This document shows, piece by piece, positions 27,731-36,359 of a stretch of 64,000 nt of DNA. A model generated the notes under the pieces. That model made no database searches and was not told where the DNA came from. It saw only the letters and a list, made by a program, of their open reading frames with translations. This DNA is from Chloroflexota bacterium. GTDB lineage: Bacteria; Chloroflexota; Anaerolineae; Aggregatilineales; J027. Made by a program: the position numbers and the translations under genes. Numbering within the stretch: position 1 is the first letter of the stretch; each line of letters begins with the position of its first letter. The stretch lies in NCBI GenBank assembly GCA_024434115.1, contig QMIT01000005.1, positions 124,001 to 188,000 of the forward strand, written 5' to 3'.

Positions 27731-28563
27731 GCCACATTTTGGAACTATACACGGCTTCCACCCGCCAAAGCGCAGTGGATTGGATGGCGCTGGCGAGTCA
27801 ACAACCTTGTGTTTATCTGAATCGCAAATGCCTCAAAACCCGTAAGAGTCAGCCTGAACTTACAATTGGCACTTGCTCGGTGACATATGGCAGTAAACAA
27901 CCTAAGAATGTCATTATCTGCCCACATCGTTTTTTGGAAAGAGGGCAGATTTTCCTTGATTGCCTGCACCTGTTAACCCTGCATGAACCCGGTCACGAGT
28001 TGCATCGTATTCCAGAGATTGAAATTCCCGGTGGCAGTGTAGACTATTTTTTGGTGTCGGTGCGCGATGGCAAGGTGATGGATTTTGTGGGCATCGAATT
28101 GCAGGCACTCGATACAACGGGGACGGTATGGCCCATTCGCCAAAAGTTCCTAAATTCAATGGGTGTTCCTGTTGAATTAGAGGATGTCGGCGGCTATGGC
28201 ATCAACTGGAAGATGACTGCCAAAACGACGCTTGTCCAGCTTCATCATAAGGTGGAAACGTTTGAGGGACTGGGTAAACACCTTGTTCTGGTGCTACAAG
28301 ACGAGTTATTGGACTATATGCGCCGGGAGTTCAACTTCGGGCATGTCCAAAGCGCCAAATTGGGCCACACGATTCATTTTCACGCTTATAGCCTTTCTGA
28401 TGATGCGGAAAACTATCGCCTCAGTTTAGCGACGCGCAGCAGTACCGATACACAGGGAATCGCCCTTGCAATGGGCCTGCAAACCAATCCGAATGTCGAG
28501 CTAGAGGTGATTCTATCTCTGCTCCAAAGTAAACTATCTTCACGCACTCTCTTGAGACTTTAG
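27727..28563 (+). CDS. NotI-family restriction endonuclease
   Basis: 278 residues, close to a full-length NotI-type enzyme. Four cysteines at 28, 35, 50 and 65 match the iron-binding Cys4 motif of the NotI fold. PGHELHRIPEIEIPGGSVDYF then gives Asp106, and VGIELQALDTTGTVWP gives Glu124-x-Gln126, the D...ExQ form of the PD-(D/E)xK site. All expected elements are intact, so it is probably active. It is coupled to the methyltransferase by an ATGA overlap. Actual recognition sequence cannot be told. Confidence 0.88.
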   Translation: MSHILELYTASTRQSAVDWMALASQQPCVYLNRKCLKTRKSQPELTIGTCSVTYGSKQPKNVIICPHRFLERGQIFLDCLHLLTLHEPGHELHRIPEIEIPGGSVDYFLVSVRDGKVMDFVGIELQALDTTGTVWPIRQKFLNSMGVPVELEDVGGYGINWKMTAKTTLVQLHHKVETFEGLGKHLVLVLQDELLDYMRREFNFGHVQSAKLGHTIHFHAYSLSDDAENYRLSLATRSSTDTQGIALAMGLQTNPNVELEVILSLLQSKLSSRTLLRL

Positions 28564-28573
28564 GTGATTCAAC

Positions 28574-29914
28574 ATGACCCACTGGTATCAAGTATTCGTA
28601 TTCGAGATCAAGCGCCAGTTTGGGCGGAAAGCCTACCTCCTCCTGACCTTTGGCTTACCCGTCTTGGCATTGGTGATCTTTGGTGTCTATCGCACCTATG
28701 AATCCAGCCGGGATGATCGCTCGGAGGAAAAACAAGAACTCATCACCACGACCAACGACCAGCAAATCGGCTACATAGACACCACGCCCCAGCAGCTTTT
28801 CCCTGCGCCAGAAACCTATGGCCCCGCGACTGCCCGCGACTGTAATTTTGACCCCGCAGCACCCTTTACCCCCGGCACGATCAAACGAGTGACGCAACCC
28901 AAATGTTTTACGGGGCGCATCCATGCCTACGCTGATCTGACCGTTGGCAAAGCGGCGCTGGAAGATAAGACCATTGATATGCTGTTTGTGGTCGAGCCGA
29001 ATTATCTGGAAACGGGTGAAGTCTCGCTCTATACCGAAGAGTTTAGTCTGGCAACCTCGGATAGCTCCGGCCTGTTTACCGATTTTTTGCTGTCCAGTAT
29101 GCTGCAAAACGCCAGCGGCCCCACCTATGACCTGCTCTATCTGCGTCTGCGTCAACCCTCCGCCGTCACCGAGCATCGCGTCGTAGAGACAGGCGCGAAG
29201 GAACAGAATGAGGATCAGAATTTTGTGGTGGCCTATGTCACGGCCATCTTGTTGGGCATGACCCTCTTTTGGGGCGGCGGCTATTTGATGCAAAGTGTGG
29301 TGCAGGAAAAAGAGTCGCGCATCATTGAAATCCTGCTCTCTTCTGTCCCGGCCCGCGCTCTACTGGTGGGCAAAATCTTGGCGATGGGGGTGGTCAGCGT
29401 GGTGCAAGTGACCATGTTGATGGGGACGGCCATGTTTATCGGACGACAGGCAGGCAGCATTGCCGATTCACTCAGCGATGTCGAAATCGGCATTGGCAAA
29501 ATCATCCTGATCGCCATCTATTTTGTTTTGGGCTATCTGCTATTTGGCGGCTTAATGGCGACCATTGGCGCGATGAACACCACCTCCCGTGAAGCCCAAA
29601 ATTACACGGCGGCGATTACCCTGCCTGCCATCTCGCCGATGTTCTTCCTGACCTTATTTGTCGAAGAACCCCATTCGACCATTCCGACGGTTATGAGTAT
29701 GTTCCCCATGACCGCGCCGATTGCTATGATGATGCGGATTGCCATCTCCGAAGTTCCGGTATGGCAGGTCTTGGTCAGCATCGGCGGCATGATTGTGCTA
29801 ATTGTCGGGGCGCTGTGGCTGGCGGGTAAGTTGTTCGGCGTCCAAAGCCTGCTGACGCTCGACAACGCGCTGAAATTAAAAGACCTCCCCAGAGCGTTAC
29901 GCAGCAAATCGTAA
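28574..29914 (+). CDS. ABC-2 type permease, second subunit (NatB-like)
   Basis: 446 residues with the same layout as the first permease: N-terminal helix, extracytoplasmic domain, then C-terminal helices with GGYLMQSVVQEKESRIIEILLSSVPARALLVGKILAMG. It starts 10 bases after the endonuclease stop. It is almost certainly the partner of 25402-26658 and the ATPase, cut off from them only by the R-M pair. A strong terminator follows. Confidence 0.88.
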   Translation: MTHWYQVFVFEIKRQFGRKAYLLLTFGLPVLALVIFGVYRTYESSRDDRSEEKQELITTTNDQQIGYIDTTPQQLFPAPETYGPATARDCNFDPAAPFTPGTIKRVTQPKCFTGRIHAYADLTVGKAALEDKTIDMLFVVEPNYLETGEVSLYTEEFSLATSDSSGLFTDFLLSSMLQNASGPTYDLLYLRLRQPSAVTEHRVVETGAKEQNEDQNFVVAYVTAILLGMTLFWGGGYLMQSVVQEKESRIIEILLSSVPARALLVGKILAMGVVSVVQVTMLMGTAMFIGRQAGSIADSLSDVEIGIGKIILIAIYFVLGYLLFGGLMATIGAMNTTSREAQNYTAAITLPAISPMFFLTLFVEEPHSTIPTVMSMFPMTAPIAMMMRIAISEVPVWQVLVSIGGMIVLIVGALWLAGKLFGVQSLLTLDNALKLKDLPRALRSKS

Positions 29915-29922
29915 GGGTTATG

Positions 29923-29952
29923 CAGGGCGATTTTCTGGTCGCCCTGTTTTTT
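29923..29952 (+). terminator. Strong intrinsic terminator of the exporter/R-M operon
   Basis: CAGGGCGA at 29923-29930 pairs with TCGCCCTG at 29939-29946 and is followed by a seven-T run that ends at 29952. The operon starting at 24412 ends here. Confidence 0.85.
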
Positions 29953-29955
29953 ACC

Positions 29956-30453
29956 CTATTCTAGAACCCACTCAAATTTCTGCTCGGTCAGCACTTTACC
30001 CCATTGATCGCCTGTCATCTCTTCGATCAGCATAAACCCGACCTGTTCATAGAGATGCCGTGCCGAATCAAGGCCCGCAAACGTCGTAAGATAGACCCTT
30101 TTGAATCCGGCCTCTTTGCAAAAAGCGACTGCCGCATTCATCAACAGCCGACCAATACCGCGCCCTTGATAAGCCGGGTCAATGATAAACCAGCGCAGCC
30201 GAGCGCCTTCCGTTCTGGCCCTGCTCCCATCAATGACGATTCCCCCAACAATGCACGCTCCATCCAATGCCAACCACAGCCCATCATGGCTTGCATCATA
30301 TCGCCCCATAAATTCTGCAAGGCCACCCCCGACCTTTGCTTCAAAAAACAGTCCCAAATCCCAATGGGCCGCATAATACGTCCCGTGCAGTTCGGTGATC
30401 CGTCCAATCGCCCCCGGCAGATAACCCTGATGAATGGTGATGTGCTGTACCAT
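29956..30453 (-). CDS. GNAT-family N-acetyltransferase
   Basis: 165 residues with a MarR-independent, single GNAT domain: the acetyl-CoA loop YQGRGIGRLLMNAAVAF (Q/R-x-x-G-x-G/A) at about 95-110, and FAGLDSARHLYEQVGFMLIEE after it. Similar to small stress or antibiotic GNATs. GGGACACG precedes the ATG. Substrate unknown. Confidence 0.85.
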   Translation of the reverse strand: MVQHITIHQGYLPGAIGRITELHGTYYAAHWDLGLFFEAKVGGGLAEFMGRYDASHDGLWLALDGACIVGGIVIDGSRARTEGARLRWFIIDPAYQGRGIGRLLMNAAVAFCKEAGFKRVYLTTFAGLDSARHLYEQVGFMLIEEMTGDQWGKVLTEQKFEWVLE

Positions 30454-30540
30454 CGTGTCCCTTTCCTCTGACTAGAACCAAATCTGTTATCATTCTAAGA
30501 ACAAAGTTTGGCATTGTCATAGACTTTGGAGTCGAATTCG

Positions 30541-31368
30541 ATGGCAGGTAATGGGCATGTTCCGTTTGATGTGGGGAAAGTGGGCGGGGCGAAATTACGC
30601 GCTCTGCGGAATGCCTGTGGTCTCACCCAGCTAATGGTTGAATTGGAGGCCAGCTTGGGCACGGGCTATTTGCAGCGGGTCGAATCCGGCAGGGTGCAGC
30701 AACCCGAACGCGAAACGCTCGAAAGGATTTTGGATGCACTTGGGACTACCTTTGCCCAGCGCCGCGATGTGCTGGAAACATTTGGGTATATCGTCACCAT
30801 CACGCCGCCTCTGCACCAAGATATCGCTTGGGCGATCCAACAGACCGACCCCATGCTGCATAAGGTCGTTTTTCCGGCCTATCTGCTCACCTGCACCCAT
30901 CATCTACTGGCGTGGAATGTCGCCGCTGAAGAGCTTTTTCGACAAGTTGACATCCAGAATTTAGCCGACTTTCAATCCACCCCGATTTTTCATCTCTTTT
31001 TTGATGGGATTCTGCCTGCCATCGCCAATGCCACCGAGTTTTTGCCTGCCGTTGTACAGGCGTTGCGGCATGAAATCAGCAAGTTCGAGCATGAGGCATG
31101 GTGTATTAGCTTGATAGAGGGTCTCTCCCAAGACTTGCCCTTGTTCAAAACCCATTGGGAATTGACCGCTTCCAACCCGCCCTCGGTGGTAGCAGCCCGC
31201 CCGCTTGTCCCAATCGAAATAGCCCCAATAATTGGGGGGAAGCTGAAGTTTCGCATTACCGCTGAGCCACTGACGGCTGACCCGCGTTTCCGCGTGGTAT
31301 ACTATCTCCCAGCCGATGTGGCAACCCTTCAACACTATACACACGAGGGGTCTATGTGTTCTCCATAA
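30541..31368 (+). CDS. XRE-family regulator with MmyB-like ligand-binding domain
   Basis: 275 residues from the ATG at 30541 (GGAG nine bases before). An N-terminal helix-turn-helix (KLRALRNACGLTQLMVELEASLGTGYLQRVESGRVQQPERETLERIL) is followed by an MltR/MmyB-like domain of about 170 residues (LLAWNVAAEELF; PIEIAPIIGGKLKFRI). Such proteins are transcription regulators binding fatty acid- or metabolite-like ligands. No clear target operon is adjacent; the HIT-DinB genes follow. Confidence 0.8.
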   Translation: MAGNGHVPFDVGKVGGAKLRALRNACGLTQLMVELEASLGTGYLQRVESGRVQQPERETLERILDALGTTFAQRRDVLETFGYIVTITPPLHQDIAWAIQQTDPMLHKVVFPAYLLTCTHHLLAWNVAAEELFRQVDIQNLADFQSTPIFHLFFDGILPAIANATEFLPAVVQALRHEISKFEHEAWCISLIEGLSQDLPLFKTHWELTASNPPSVVAARPLVPIEIAPIIGGKLKFRITAEPLTADPRFRVVYYLPADVATLQHYTHEGSMCSP

Positions 31369-31411
31369 CTCTCCATAAGTTGTGTGCCCTACACAATAGG
31401 AGGCCAGCCCT

Positions 31412-31885
31412 ATGAATGTATTACCCACCCGTGATGAAGTCAAAGAGAAAATCGAGACGCTGCGTGAGCAAGGGATTTGTTATGTCTGCCATGACCTGCA
31501 AACGGGCGAAATTTTTGGCACGCAGTCGGTTATATACGAAGACGCCGATTTCCGCGTCGTGCTGGAATTGCATCCGCGCATGGTCGGACATACAATCGTG
31601 CTTTATAAGCCGCACCGCGAAGATGTTTCGGAATTGGCTGCCGATGAAACCGCCCGCATTTTCCAGATGTGTGTTCGGGTGATTCAGGCCATTAAGCAGG
31701 CATTAGGCGCGGAAAAAGTCTATTTGGTGACCATGTGTGATGGCCCGATCAACCATCTGCATATTCAACTACTGCCGCGCTATCCCGGCGAACCGATTGG
31801 CTCCAAACGACTGGTAGATCCGCGTGGCACATTGACCAACGCCGAATCAACCGCCGCCGCCATTCGCAATGCCTTGCATTTATAG
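31412..31885 (+). CDS. HIT-family nucleotide hydrolase/transferase
   Basis: 157 residues. The HIT box is NHLHIQLLPR with His115-x-His117-x-Gln119, so the third histidine is Gln, as in GalT-like nucleotidyl transferases rather than HINT hydrolases. An early CYVC at 23-26 and a His at 60 could bind zinc. AGGAGG precedes the ATG. It lies 33 bases before the next gene, so the two may be co-transcribed. Confidence 0.85.
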   Translation: MNVLPTRDEVKEKIETLREQGICYVCHDLQTGEIFGTQSVIYEDADFRVVLELHPRMVGHTIVLYKPHREDVSELAADETARIFQMCVRVIQAIKQALGAEKVYLVTMCDGPINHLHIQLLPRYPGEPIGSKRLVDPRGTLTNAESTAAAIRNALHL

Positions 31886-31917
31886 AACCACACAATGATT
31901 TTGAGGAGAATAGTCGC

Positions 31918-32400
31918 ATGTCCGAATTTGTCAACAAAGAAGAACTGCTCCGTCGTCTCGATGAGAGTTATCGCCAACTGCGAGAATTGCTCACCCGTAT
32001 CCTGCCCCAAAAAACGATGGAAGCGGGTGTCGAGGGTACATGGTCGGTCAAGGATATTTTGGCTCATCTGAATGGCTGGCAGCAGTTTGCCTTGAGTGAA
32101 CTCCAAGCCGCTTTTTCGGGGCAACCCCAACCATCCGCGCCCGCCGATGTGGACTTGTTTAATGCCCAACAGGTCGAGGCCAACCGTACTTTGCCCTATG
32201 ACGTGGTGCTTGGCAATTGGCGTCAGTCGGCGCAAAGTATTATTGACGCTGTAAATTCAATTCCCGATGCCGAGTTTATGCCCAACAGCAAGTTGCAGCA
32301 GTGGTTGGGTGAGACGATTAATGACACCCTTGCCAACAACACTTATGAACACTGGGATGAGCATCGTGTCATCATTGAGGCATGGCTGGCAGGTAGGTAA
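31918..32400 (+). CDS. ClbS/DfsB-like four-helix bundle protein (DinB superfamily)
   Basis: 160 residues, mostly helical, with the family pattern WSVKDILAHLNGWQQFALSEL near the first third and HWDEHRVIIEAWLAG at the end. DUF1706/ClbS members include a protein that hydrolyses the colibactin warhead; other members are uncharacterised. A strong GAGGAGAA ribosome site lies upstream. Confidence 0.78.
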   Translation: MSEFVNKEELLRRLDESYRQLRELLTRILPQKTMEAGVEGTWSVKDILAHLNGWQQFALSELQAAFSGQPQPSAPADVDLFNAQQVEANRTLPYDVVLGNWRQSAQSIIDAVNSIPDAEFMPNSKLQQWLGETINDTLANNTYEHWDEHRVIIEAWLAGR

Positions 32401-32403
32401 AAA

Positions 32404-32423
32404 TTTAGGGAAATTTCCCTAAA
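32404..32423. repeat. Perfect 20-base palindrome
   Basis: TTTAGGGAAATTTCCCTAAA is self-complementary, just after the ClbS-like gene's stop (32400). It could form a hairpin with no loop or be a dimeric protein site; it is followed by a terminator. Confidence 0.5.
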
Positions 32424-32426
32424 AAG

Positions 32427-32455
32427 GGCAGGTGGATCATTCTCCTGCCTTTTTT
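32427..32455 (+). terminator. Intrinsic terminator after the ClbS-like gene
   Basis: GGCAGG at 32427-32432 pairs with CCTGCC at 32444-32449, followed by six T. Confidence 0.75.
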
Positions 32456-32539
32456 GTTGCTTTAAGGGAAATTGCAACCGCATTCCCATGTTCACGTAAT
32501 GCCTTGTGAGTTCTCTCAAAAACAAGGAGCAAAAAGTAC

Positions 32540-33982
32540 ATGCGTCTGCTGCGATTTGTGTTGGGATTGGCCTTCATTTTGAGCATCGGGGGTGGCGTGG
32601 TCGCGGCCCAAGAAGATGAGTCATTTGACGGGGTGTGGTGGAACGATTTATTAGGGATTGTGATCGAGATTGATGGAACAACGGTCACCATTTGGCAGGC
32701 GGAAGGCAACACCTGTTATTTGAACGGGCAGCTTGATCTGGCCGGTAGTCGGCTATTATCAGAAGGTGTCGAAGTCTACACCTTAGAACTGGATGCGGGT
32801 GAGTTGGTGATTTTGGGGCAAGGAAGCCCTCTCATTTCACTGACTACCGCTGAGAGCCGAGAAGCCATCTGTACCGAGACTGCCGAAATGACCCTCGACC
32901 TCCCAGATACCCCCCTCACGACTCAGGCCGAATTTGATGCGCTGGTGAATGAAATCCTAGTGCAGGCCCACATTCCGGGGGTTGGCTTGGCGCTCGTTGC
33001 ACCGGGTCAGGTCTTGTGGACAGGCGGTTATGGTTTCTCCAATGTCGAATCGGGCATTCCGGTGACTTCGGATACGCCCTTTATGCTCGCCTCCGTAACC
33101 AAGACCTTTACGGGCACGGCGGTGATGCGGGCGGTTCAGGAAGGCAAACTCACCCTCGATACGCCGATTAATGACGTCCTGCCCTTTGTGGTGGATAACC
33201 CGCATGTGGACGGTGAAGTCATCACAGTGCGCCACTTGGTCACTCATACATCTGGTATTCTCGATGCCTATCCCACCTATACCGACCTCTACGCGCCGGG
33301 GGATTCACCCATTGAGTTGGGCGAATTCTTGGAAGGCTATCTGGTTGAAGGCGGCCAGTGGTACAGTGCCGATGACAATTTCGCCCTACGTAACCCCGGT
33401 GTAACCTCGGAATATAGCAACGTAGGGGCGGCGTTGGCCGGGTACATCGTGCAGCAGGTTACCAATATGCCATTAGACGACTATGCACAAGGTTTTCTAT
33501 TTGGGCCGTTGGGTATGACCCATACAGGTTGGCATTTGGCGGATTTCGCCGACCTTAGCCTAATCGCCGTGCCGTATAGCGATGGTGAGCCAATGGAGCA
33601 TTTTGGTTATCCCACATGGCCCGATGGTCAACTTCGTACCAGCCCCAGCGATATTGCCCGTTTTCTTGCGGCAATCATGAATGGCGGTGAATTGGACGGA
33701 GTACGGATTTTGGATGAGGCGACTGTTGAAACCATGCTGCAACCCGCCCTCCCCGAAGTAACCAGCGACATCGGCGTTTTTTGGTTCTTGAATTATCCAG
33801 AACCGGGAGATATTGGTCATTCAGGCGGCGACCCCGGCGTCACGACATGGATGGCCTTTAATCCAGAAGCAGAACTTGGTGTTGTGATACTGTTTAACTG
33901 CGATTGTGCCCTAGCACAAAACGCAATGGAGGCACTTGCAAGTATCATGACCACCCACGTTGACGTTTTGACCCCGCAGTAG
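32540..33982 (+). CDS. Secreted serine hydrolase of the class C beta-lactamase fold
   Basis: 480 residues; signal peptide to about residue 24 (VVAAQ). A lipocalin-like or beta-rich N-terminal region of about 100 residues precedes the beta-lactamase-type domain, with Ser185-Val-Thr-Lys188 (SxxK), Tyr292-Ser-Asn294 and HSGG near the end. All three catalytic elements are intact. Such proteins are D-peptidases, esterases or others; the class C beta-lactamase activity itself is not implied. AAGGAG precedes the ATG. No partner gene. Confidence 0.88.
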   Translation: MRLLRFVLGLAFILSIGGGVVAAQEDESFDGVWWNDLLGIVIEIDGTTVTIWQAEGNTCYLNGQLDLAGSRLLSEGVEVYTLELDAGELVILGQGSPLISLTTAESREAICTETAEMTLDLPDTPLTTQAEFDALVNEILVQAHIPGVGLALVAPGQVLWTGGYGFSNVESGIPVTSDTPFMLASVTKTFTGTAVMRAVQEGKLTLDTPINDVLPFVVDNPHVDGEVITVRHLVTHTSGILDAYPTYTDLYAPGDSPIELGEFLEGYLVEGGQWYSADDNFALRNPGVTSEYSNVGAALAGYIVQQVTNMPLDDYAQGFLFGPLGMTHTGWHLADFADLSLIAVPYSDGEPMEHFGYPTWPDGQLRTSPSDIARFLAAIMNGGELDGVRILDEATVETMLQPALPEVTSDIGVFWFLNYPEPGDIGHSGGDPGVTTWMAFNPEAELGVVILFNCDCALAQNAMEALASIMTTHVDVLTPQ

Positions 33983-33990
33983 GCCCACAT

Positions 33991-34017
33991 AGGGTGACTC
34001 CATAGCTGGGTCGCCCT
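33991..34017 (+). terminator. Terminator hairpin after the serine hydrolase gene
   Basis: AGGGTGAC and GTCGCCCT pair with one G-U pair, and the tract after it is T-rich (ctattttctcc). Confidence 0.6.
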
Positions 34018-34077
34018 CTATTTTCTCCTCAATTCACGCGATTTTTCGGGGGGGTATAAATTTGACATTTTGGGTGC

Positions 34078-34106
34078 TTGACAGAATGGGCTATCTATTA
34101 TATGGT
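34078..34106 (+). promoter_or_regulatory. Putative promoter of the copper ATPase gene
   Basis: A perfect TTGACA at 34078-34083 and TATGGT at 34101-34106 with a 17-base spacer. The -10 box matches four of six. A TATAAT at 34136-34141, at the end of the palindrome, is an alternative but has no -35 box at the right distance. Confidence 0.45.
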
Positions 34107-34109
34107 AGA

Positions 34110-34139
34110 TATACCCCCTCCCATAGGGGGGTGGGTATA
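34110..34139 (+). promoter_or_regulatory. CsoR-like operator for the copper ATPase gene
   Basis: A palindrome with outer arms TATACCC (34110-34116) and GGGTATA (34133-34139) and a C-run then a G-run inside, centred on an ATA. Operators of CsoR/RcnR-family repressors have this outer T-A-x-CCC form and inner C- and G-runs. It lies just downstream of the predicted -10 box and 35 bases before the ATG, so a repressor there would block transcription. No CsoR gene is in the window. Confidence 0.6.
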
Positions 34140-34174
34140 ATAAGAAAATCAATCCCATCATCAAGGAGGCCCTC

Positions 34175-36310
34175 ATGCAGGCCACACACTCTCATCATCG
34201 CCCATCTCATGAGGATCACACTCACCCTACCGAAAGCACTGAGGCTCAACCCGAACATTCCGATCACACCGAACATACGGCTCACGCCAATCACGATGCC
34301 CATAAAAGCCATACAGGTCATGCTGGACATGCCGCCCATACCGATCACACCGGACACGAAACGATGTTCCGCAATCGGTTTTGGGTATCGCTGCTGTTGA
34401 CTGTGCCCGTTGTGTTGTTCAGCCCCATGATTCAAGAATGGCTTGGTTTTTCCATGCCAGAATTCACCGGGGATGAACTCATCGCGCCGTTGTTTTCGCT
34501 GGTCATCTTTTTCTATGGCGGAATCCCATTTTTGGGGATGGCCCGCCCCGAAATCCAAAATCGTCAGCCGGGGATGATGCTGCTCATTTCAATGGCGATC
34601 ACCGTCGCATTTGCCTACAGCCTTGCCGCTACGTTTTTTGACCCCGAAAGTGGCTTCTTTTGGGAAATGGCGACCCTGATTGACATTATGCTGCTGGGTC
34701 ACTGGCTAGAAATGCGCAGTATTCGGCAAGCCTCCGGTGCATTGCGCGAATTGGCGAAACTCATGCCCGATACTGCCGAACGCCTGAATGCCGATGGCAG
34801 CACGGCCACCATTGCCACCTCTGAACTCAAGACAGGCGACCTTGTATTGGTGCGCCCCGGGGCCAGCATCCCCGCCGATGGAGTGGTCGAGGACGGCCAA
34901 TCCGAAGTCAATGAGGCTATGATTACAGGGGAATCGCGCCCCATCAACAAACACGCGGGTGAAAAGGTCATCACGGGTACGATAAATGGCGATGGCAGCC
35001 TGCGCATCCGGGTGATGGCGACAGGCGACCAAACAGCCCTTGCTGGCATTATGCGGCTGGTTGAACAGGCCCAACAAAGCAAATCACGCACACAGGTACT
35101 CGCCGATAAAGCCGCTGGATGGTTGTTTTATGTCGCCCTGTCTGTCGCCATCCTGACCGCGATTGCATGGGTCATCGCCGATGGGTTCAACGTTGAAGTA
35201 TTAGAACGGGTAGTCACAGTGTTGGTCGTCTCTTGTCCGCACGCCCTCGGCCTAGCGATTCCGCTGGTCGTGGCGATTAGCACCTCACTGGCAGCAGGCA
35301 ATGGTGTCTTGGTACGTGATCGTCTGGCGCTCGAATCGGCCCGTGAACTAGACGTGATTATCTTCGACAAGACGGGTACATTAACCAAAGGTGAGCAAGG
35401 GGTGGTCGCTATCGTTACCGCTGGGGCATGGCAAGAACATGATGCACTGGCCCTAGCCGCTGCCGTCGAAGGTGATTCGGAACATATGACGGCCCGTGCT
35501 GTGCGCGAAAAGGCTCAATCATTGAATCTGGCCCTCCCCGCCATCAGCGAATTTTCTGCCCTCAAGGGTCGGGGGGTACAGGCACAATGGAACGGACAGG
35601 CGGTTTATGTCGGTGGCCCACGCCTATTGGAACTGCTGAACCTGACCCCCACCAATCAACTGGCATCCTTTACCGATGAGGCCGGACGCAAAGGCCAAAC
35701 CGTGATTTATCTGGTGGTGGATCAGCAAATTGTGGCGGGCTTTGCACTGGCGGATGTCATCCGACCCGAAAGCAAGGCGGCGGTACAGCGATTACATGAA
35801 CTCGGCATCGAGGTCGCCATGCTAACCGGGGACAGTCGGGCCGTCGCACAGGCCGTTGCGGACGAACTCGGTATTGACCGCGTGTTTGCCGAAGTCCTGC
35901 CCGAACACAAAGACCAGAAGGTGGCTGAATTGCAGCAAATGGGCAAGCGGGTGGCGATGGTGGGTGATGGCGTCAACGATGCCCCGGCCCTGACCCGCGC
36001 CGACATCGGCATTGCGATTGGCAGCGGTACAGATGTGGCCGTCGAATCCGCCGACATTATTCTGGCCCGCAGCAACCCGCTGGATGTGGTCAAGATTATG
36101 GAACTCAGCCGTGCCAGCTATCGCAAGATGATCCAAAACCTGCTTTGGGCGGCGGGGTACAATGTGGTCGTTCTGCCACTGGCCGCCGGGGTCTTAGCGC
36201 CGATTGGGATTTTGCTTTCGCCTGCGGTGGGGGCGGTCTTTATGTCACTCAGCACCGTGATTGTCGCCCTGAATGCCCAACTCCTGCGCGGCCTGAAATT
36301 CACTGCCTAA
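34175..36310 (+). CDS. copB: CopB-type P1B copper-transporting ATPase
   Basis: 711 residues. Residues 28-61 have His at every third position, twelve in all, in a His-rich tail with no Cys motif. Then the P-type core: TGES 251-254, CPH at 354-356 in the sixth helix (the CopB, P1B-3 form; CopA has CPC), DKTGT 398-402 and a late [10 protein letters not shown]. About eight helices. Such pumps export Cu+, Cu2+ or Ag+. AAGGAGG precedes the ATG, and a CsoR-like operator is upstream. The second metal-binding helix motifs are intact. Confidence 0.92.
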   Translation: MQATHSHHRPSHEDHTHPTESTEAQPEHSDHTEHTAHANHDAHKSHTGHAGHAAHTDHTGHETMFRNRFWVSLLLTVPVVLFSPMIQEWLGFSMPEFTGDELIAPLFSLVIFFYGGIPFLGMARPEIQNRQPGMMLLISMAITVAFAYSLAATFFDPESGFFWEMATLIDIMLLGHWLEMRSIRQASGALRELAKLMPDTAERLNADGSTATIATSELKTGDLVLVRPGASIPADGVVEDGQSEVNEAMITGESRPINKHAGEKVITGTINGDGSLRIRVMATGDQTALAGIMRLVEQAQQSKSRTQVLADKAAGWLFYVALSVAILTAIAWVIADGFNVEVLERVVTVLVVSCPHALGLAIPLVVAISTSLAAGNGVLVRDRLALESARELDVIIFDKTGTLTKGEQGVVAIVTAGAWQEHDALALAAAVEGDSEHMTARAVREKAQSLNLALPAISEFSALKGRGVQAQWNGQAVYVGGPRLLELLNLTPTNQLASFTDEAGRKGQTVIYLVVDQQIVAGFALADVIRPESKAAVQRLHELGIEVAMLTGDSRAVAQAVADELGIDRVFAEVLPEHKDQKVAELQQMGKRVAMVGDGVNDAPALTRADIGIAIGSGTDVAVESADIILARSNPLDVVKIMELSRASYRKMIQNLLWAAGYNVVVLPLAAGVLAPIGILLSPAVGAVFMSLSTVIVALNAQLLRGLKFTA

Positions 36311-36330
36311 GCACTAATCTCTACAGACAA

Positions 36331-36359
36331 AAGGGTAGGACTTCCAAATGCCTACCCTT
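36331..36359. terminator. Bidirectional hairpin between convergent genes
   Basis: AAGGGTAGG (36331-36339) pairs with CCTACCCTT (36351-36359). The right arm overlaps the stop codon of the minus-strand nucleotidyltransferase gene. There is no long T-run on either strand, but the two genes converge here. Confidence 0.5.

Noticed and set aside
34136..34141. TATAAT as the -10 box of the copper ATPase gene
   Set aside because: It lies within the operator arm and no -35 box stands 16-18 bases upstream; the TTGACA/TATGGT pair is a better fit.
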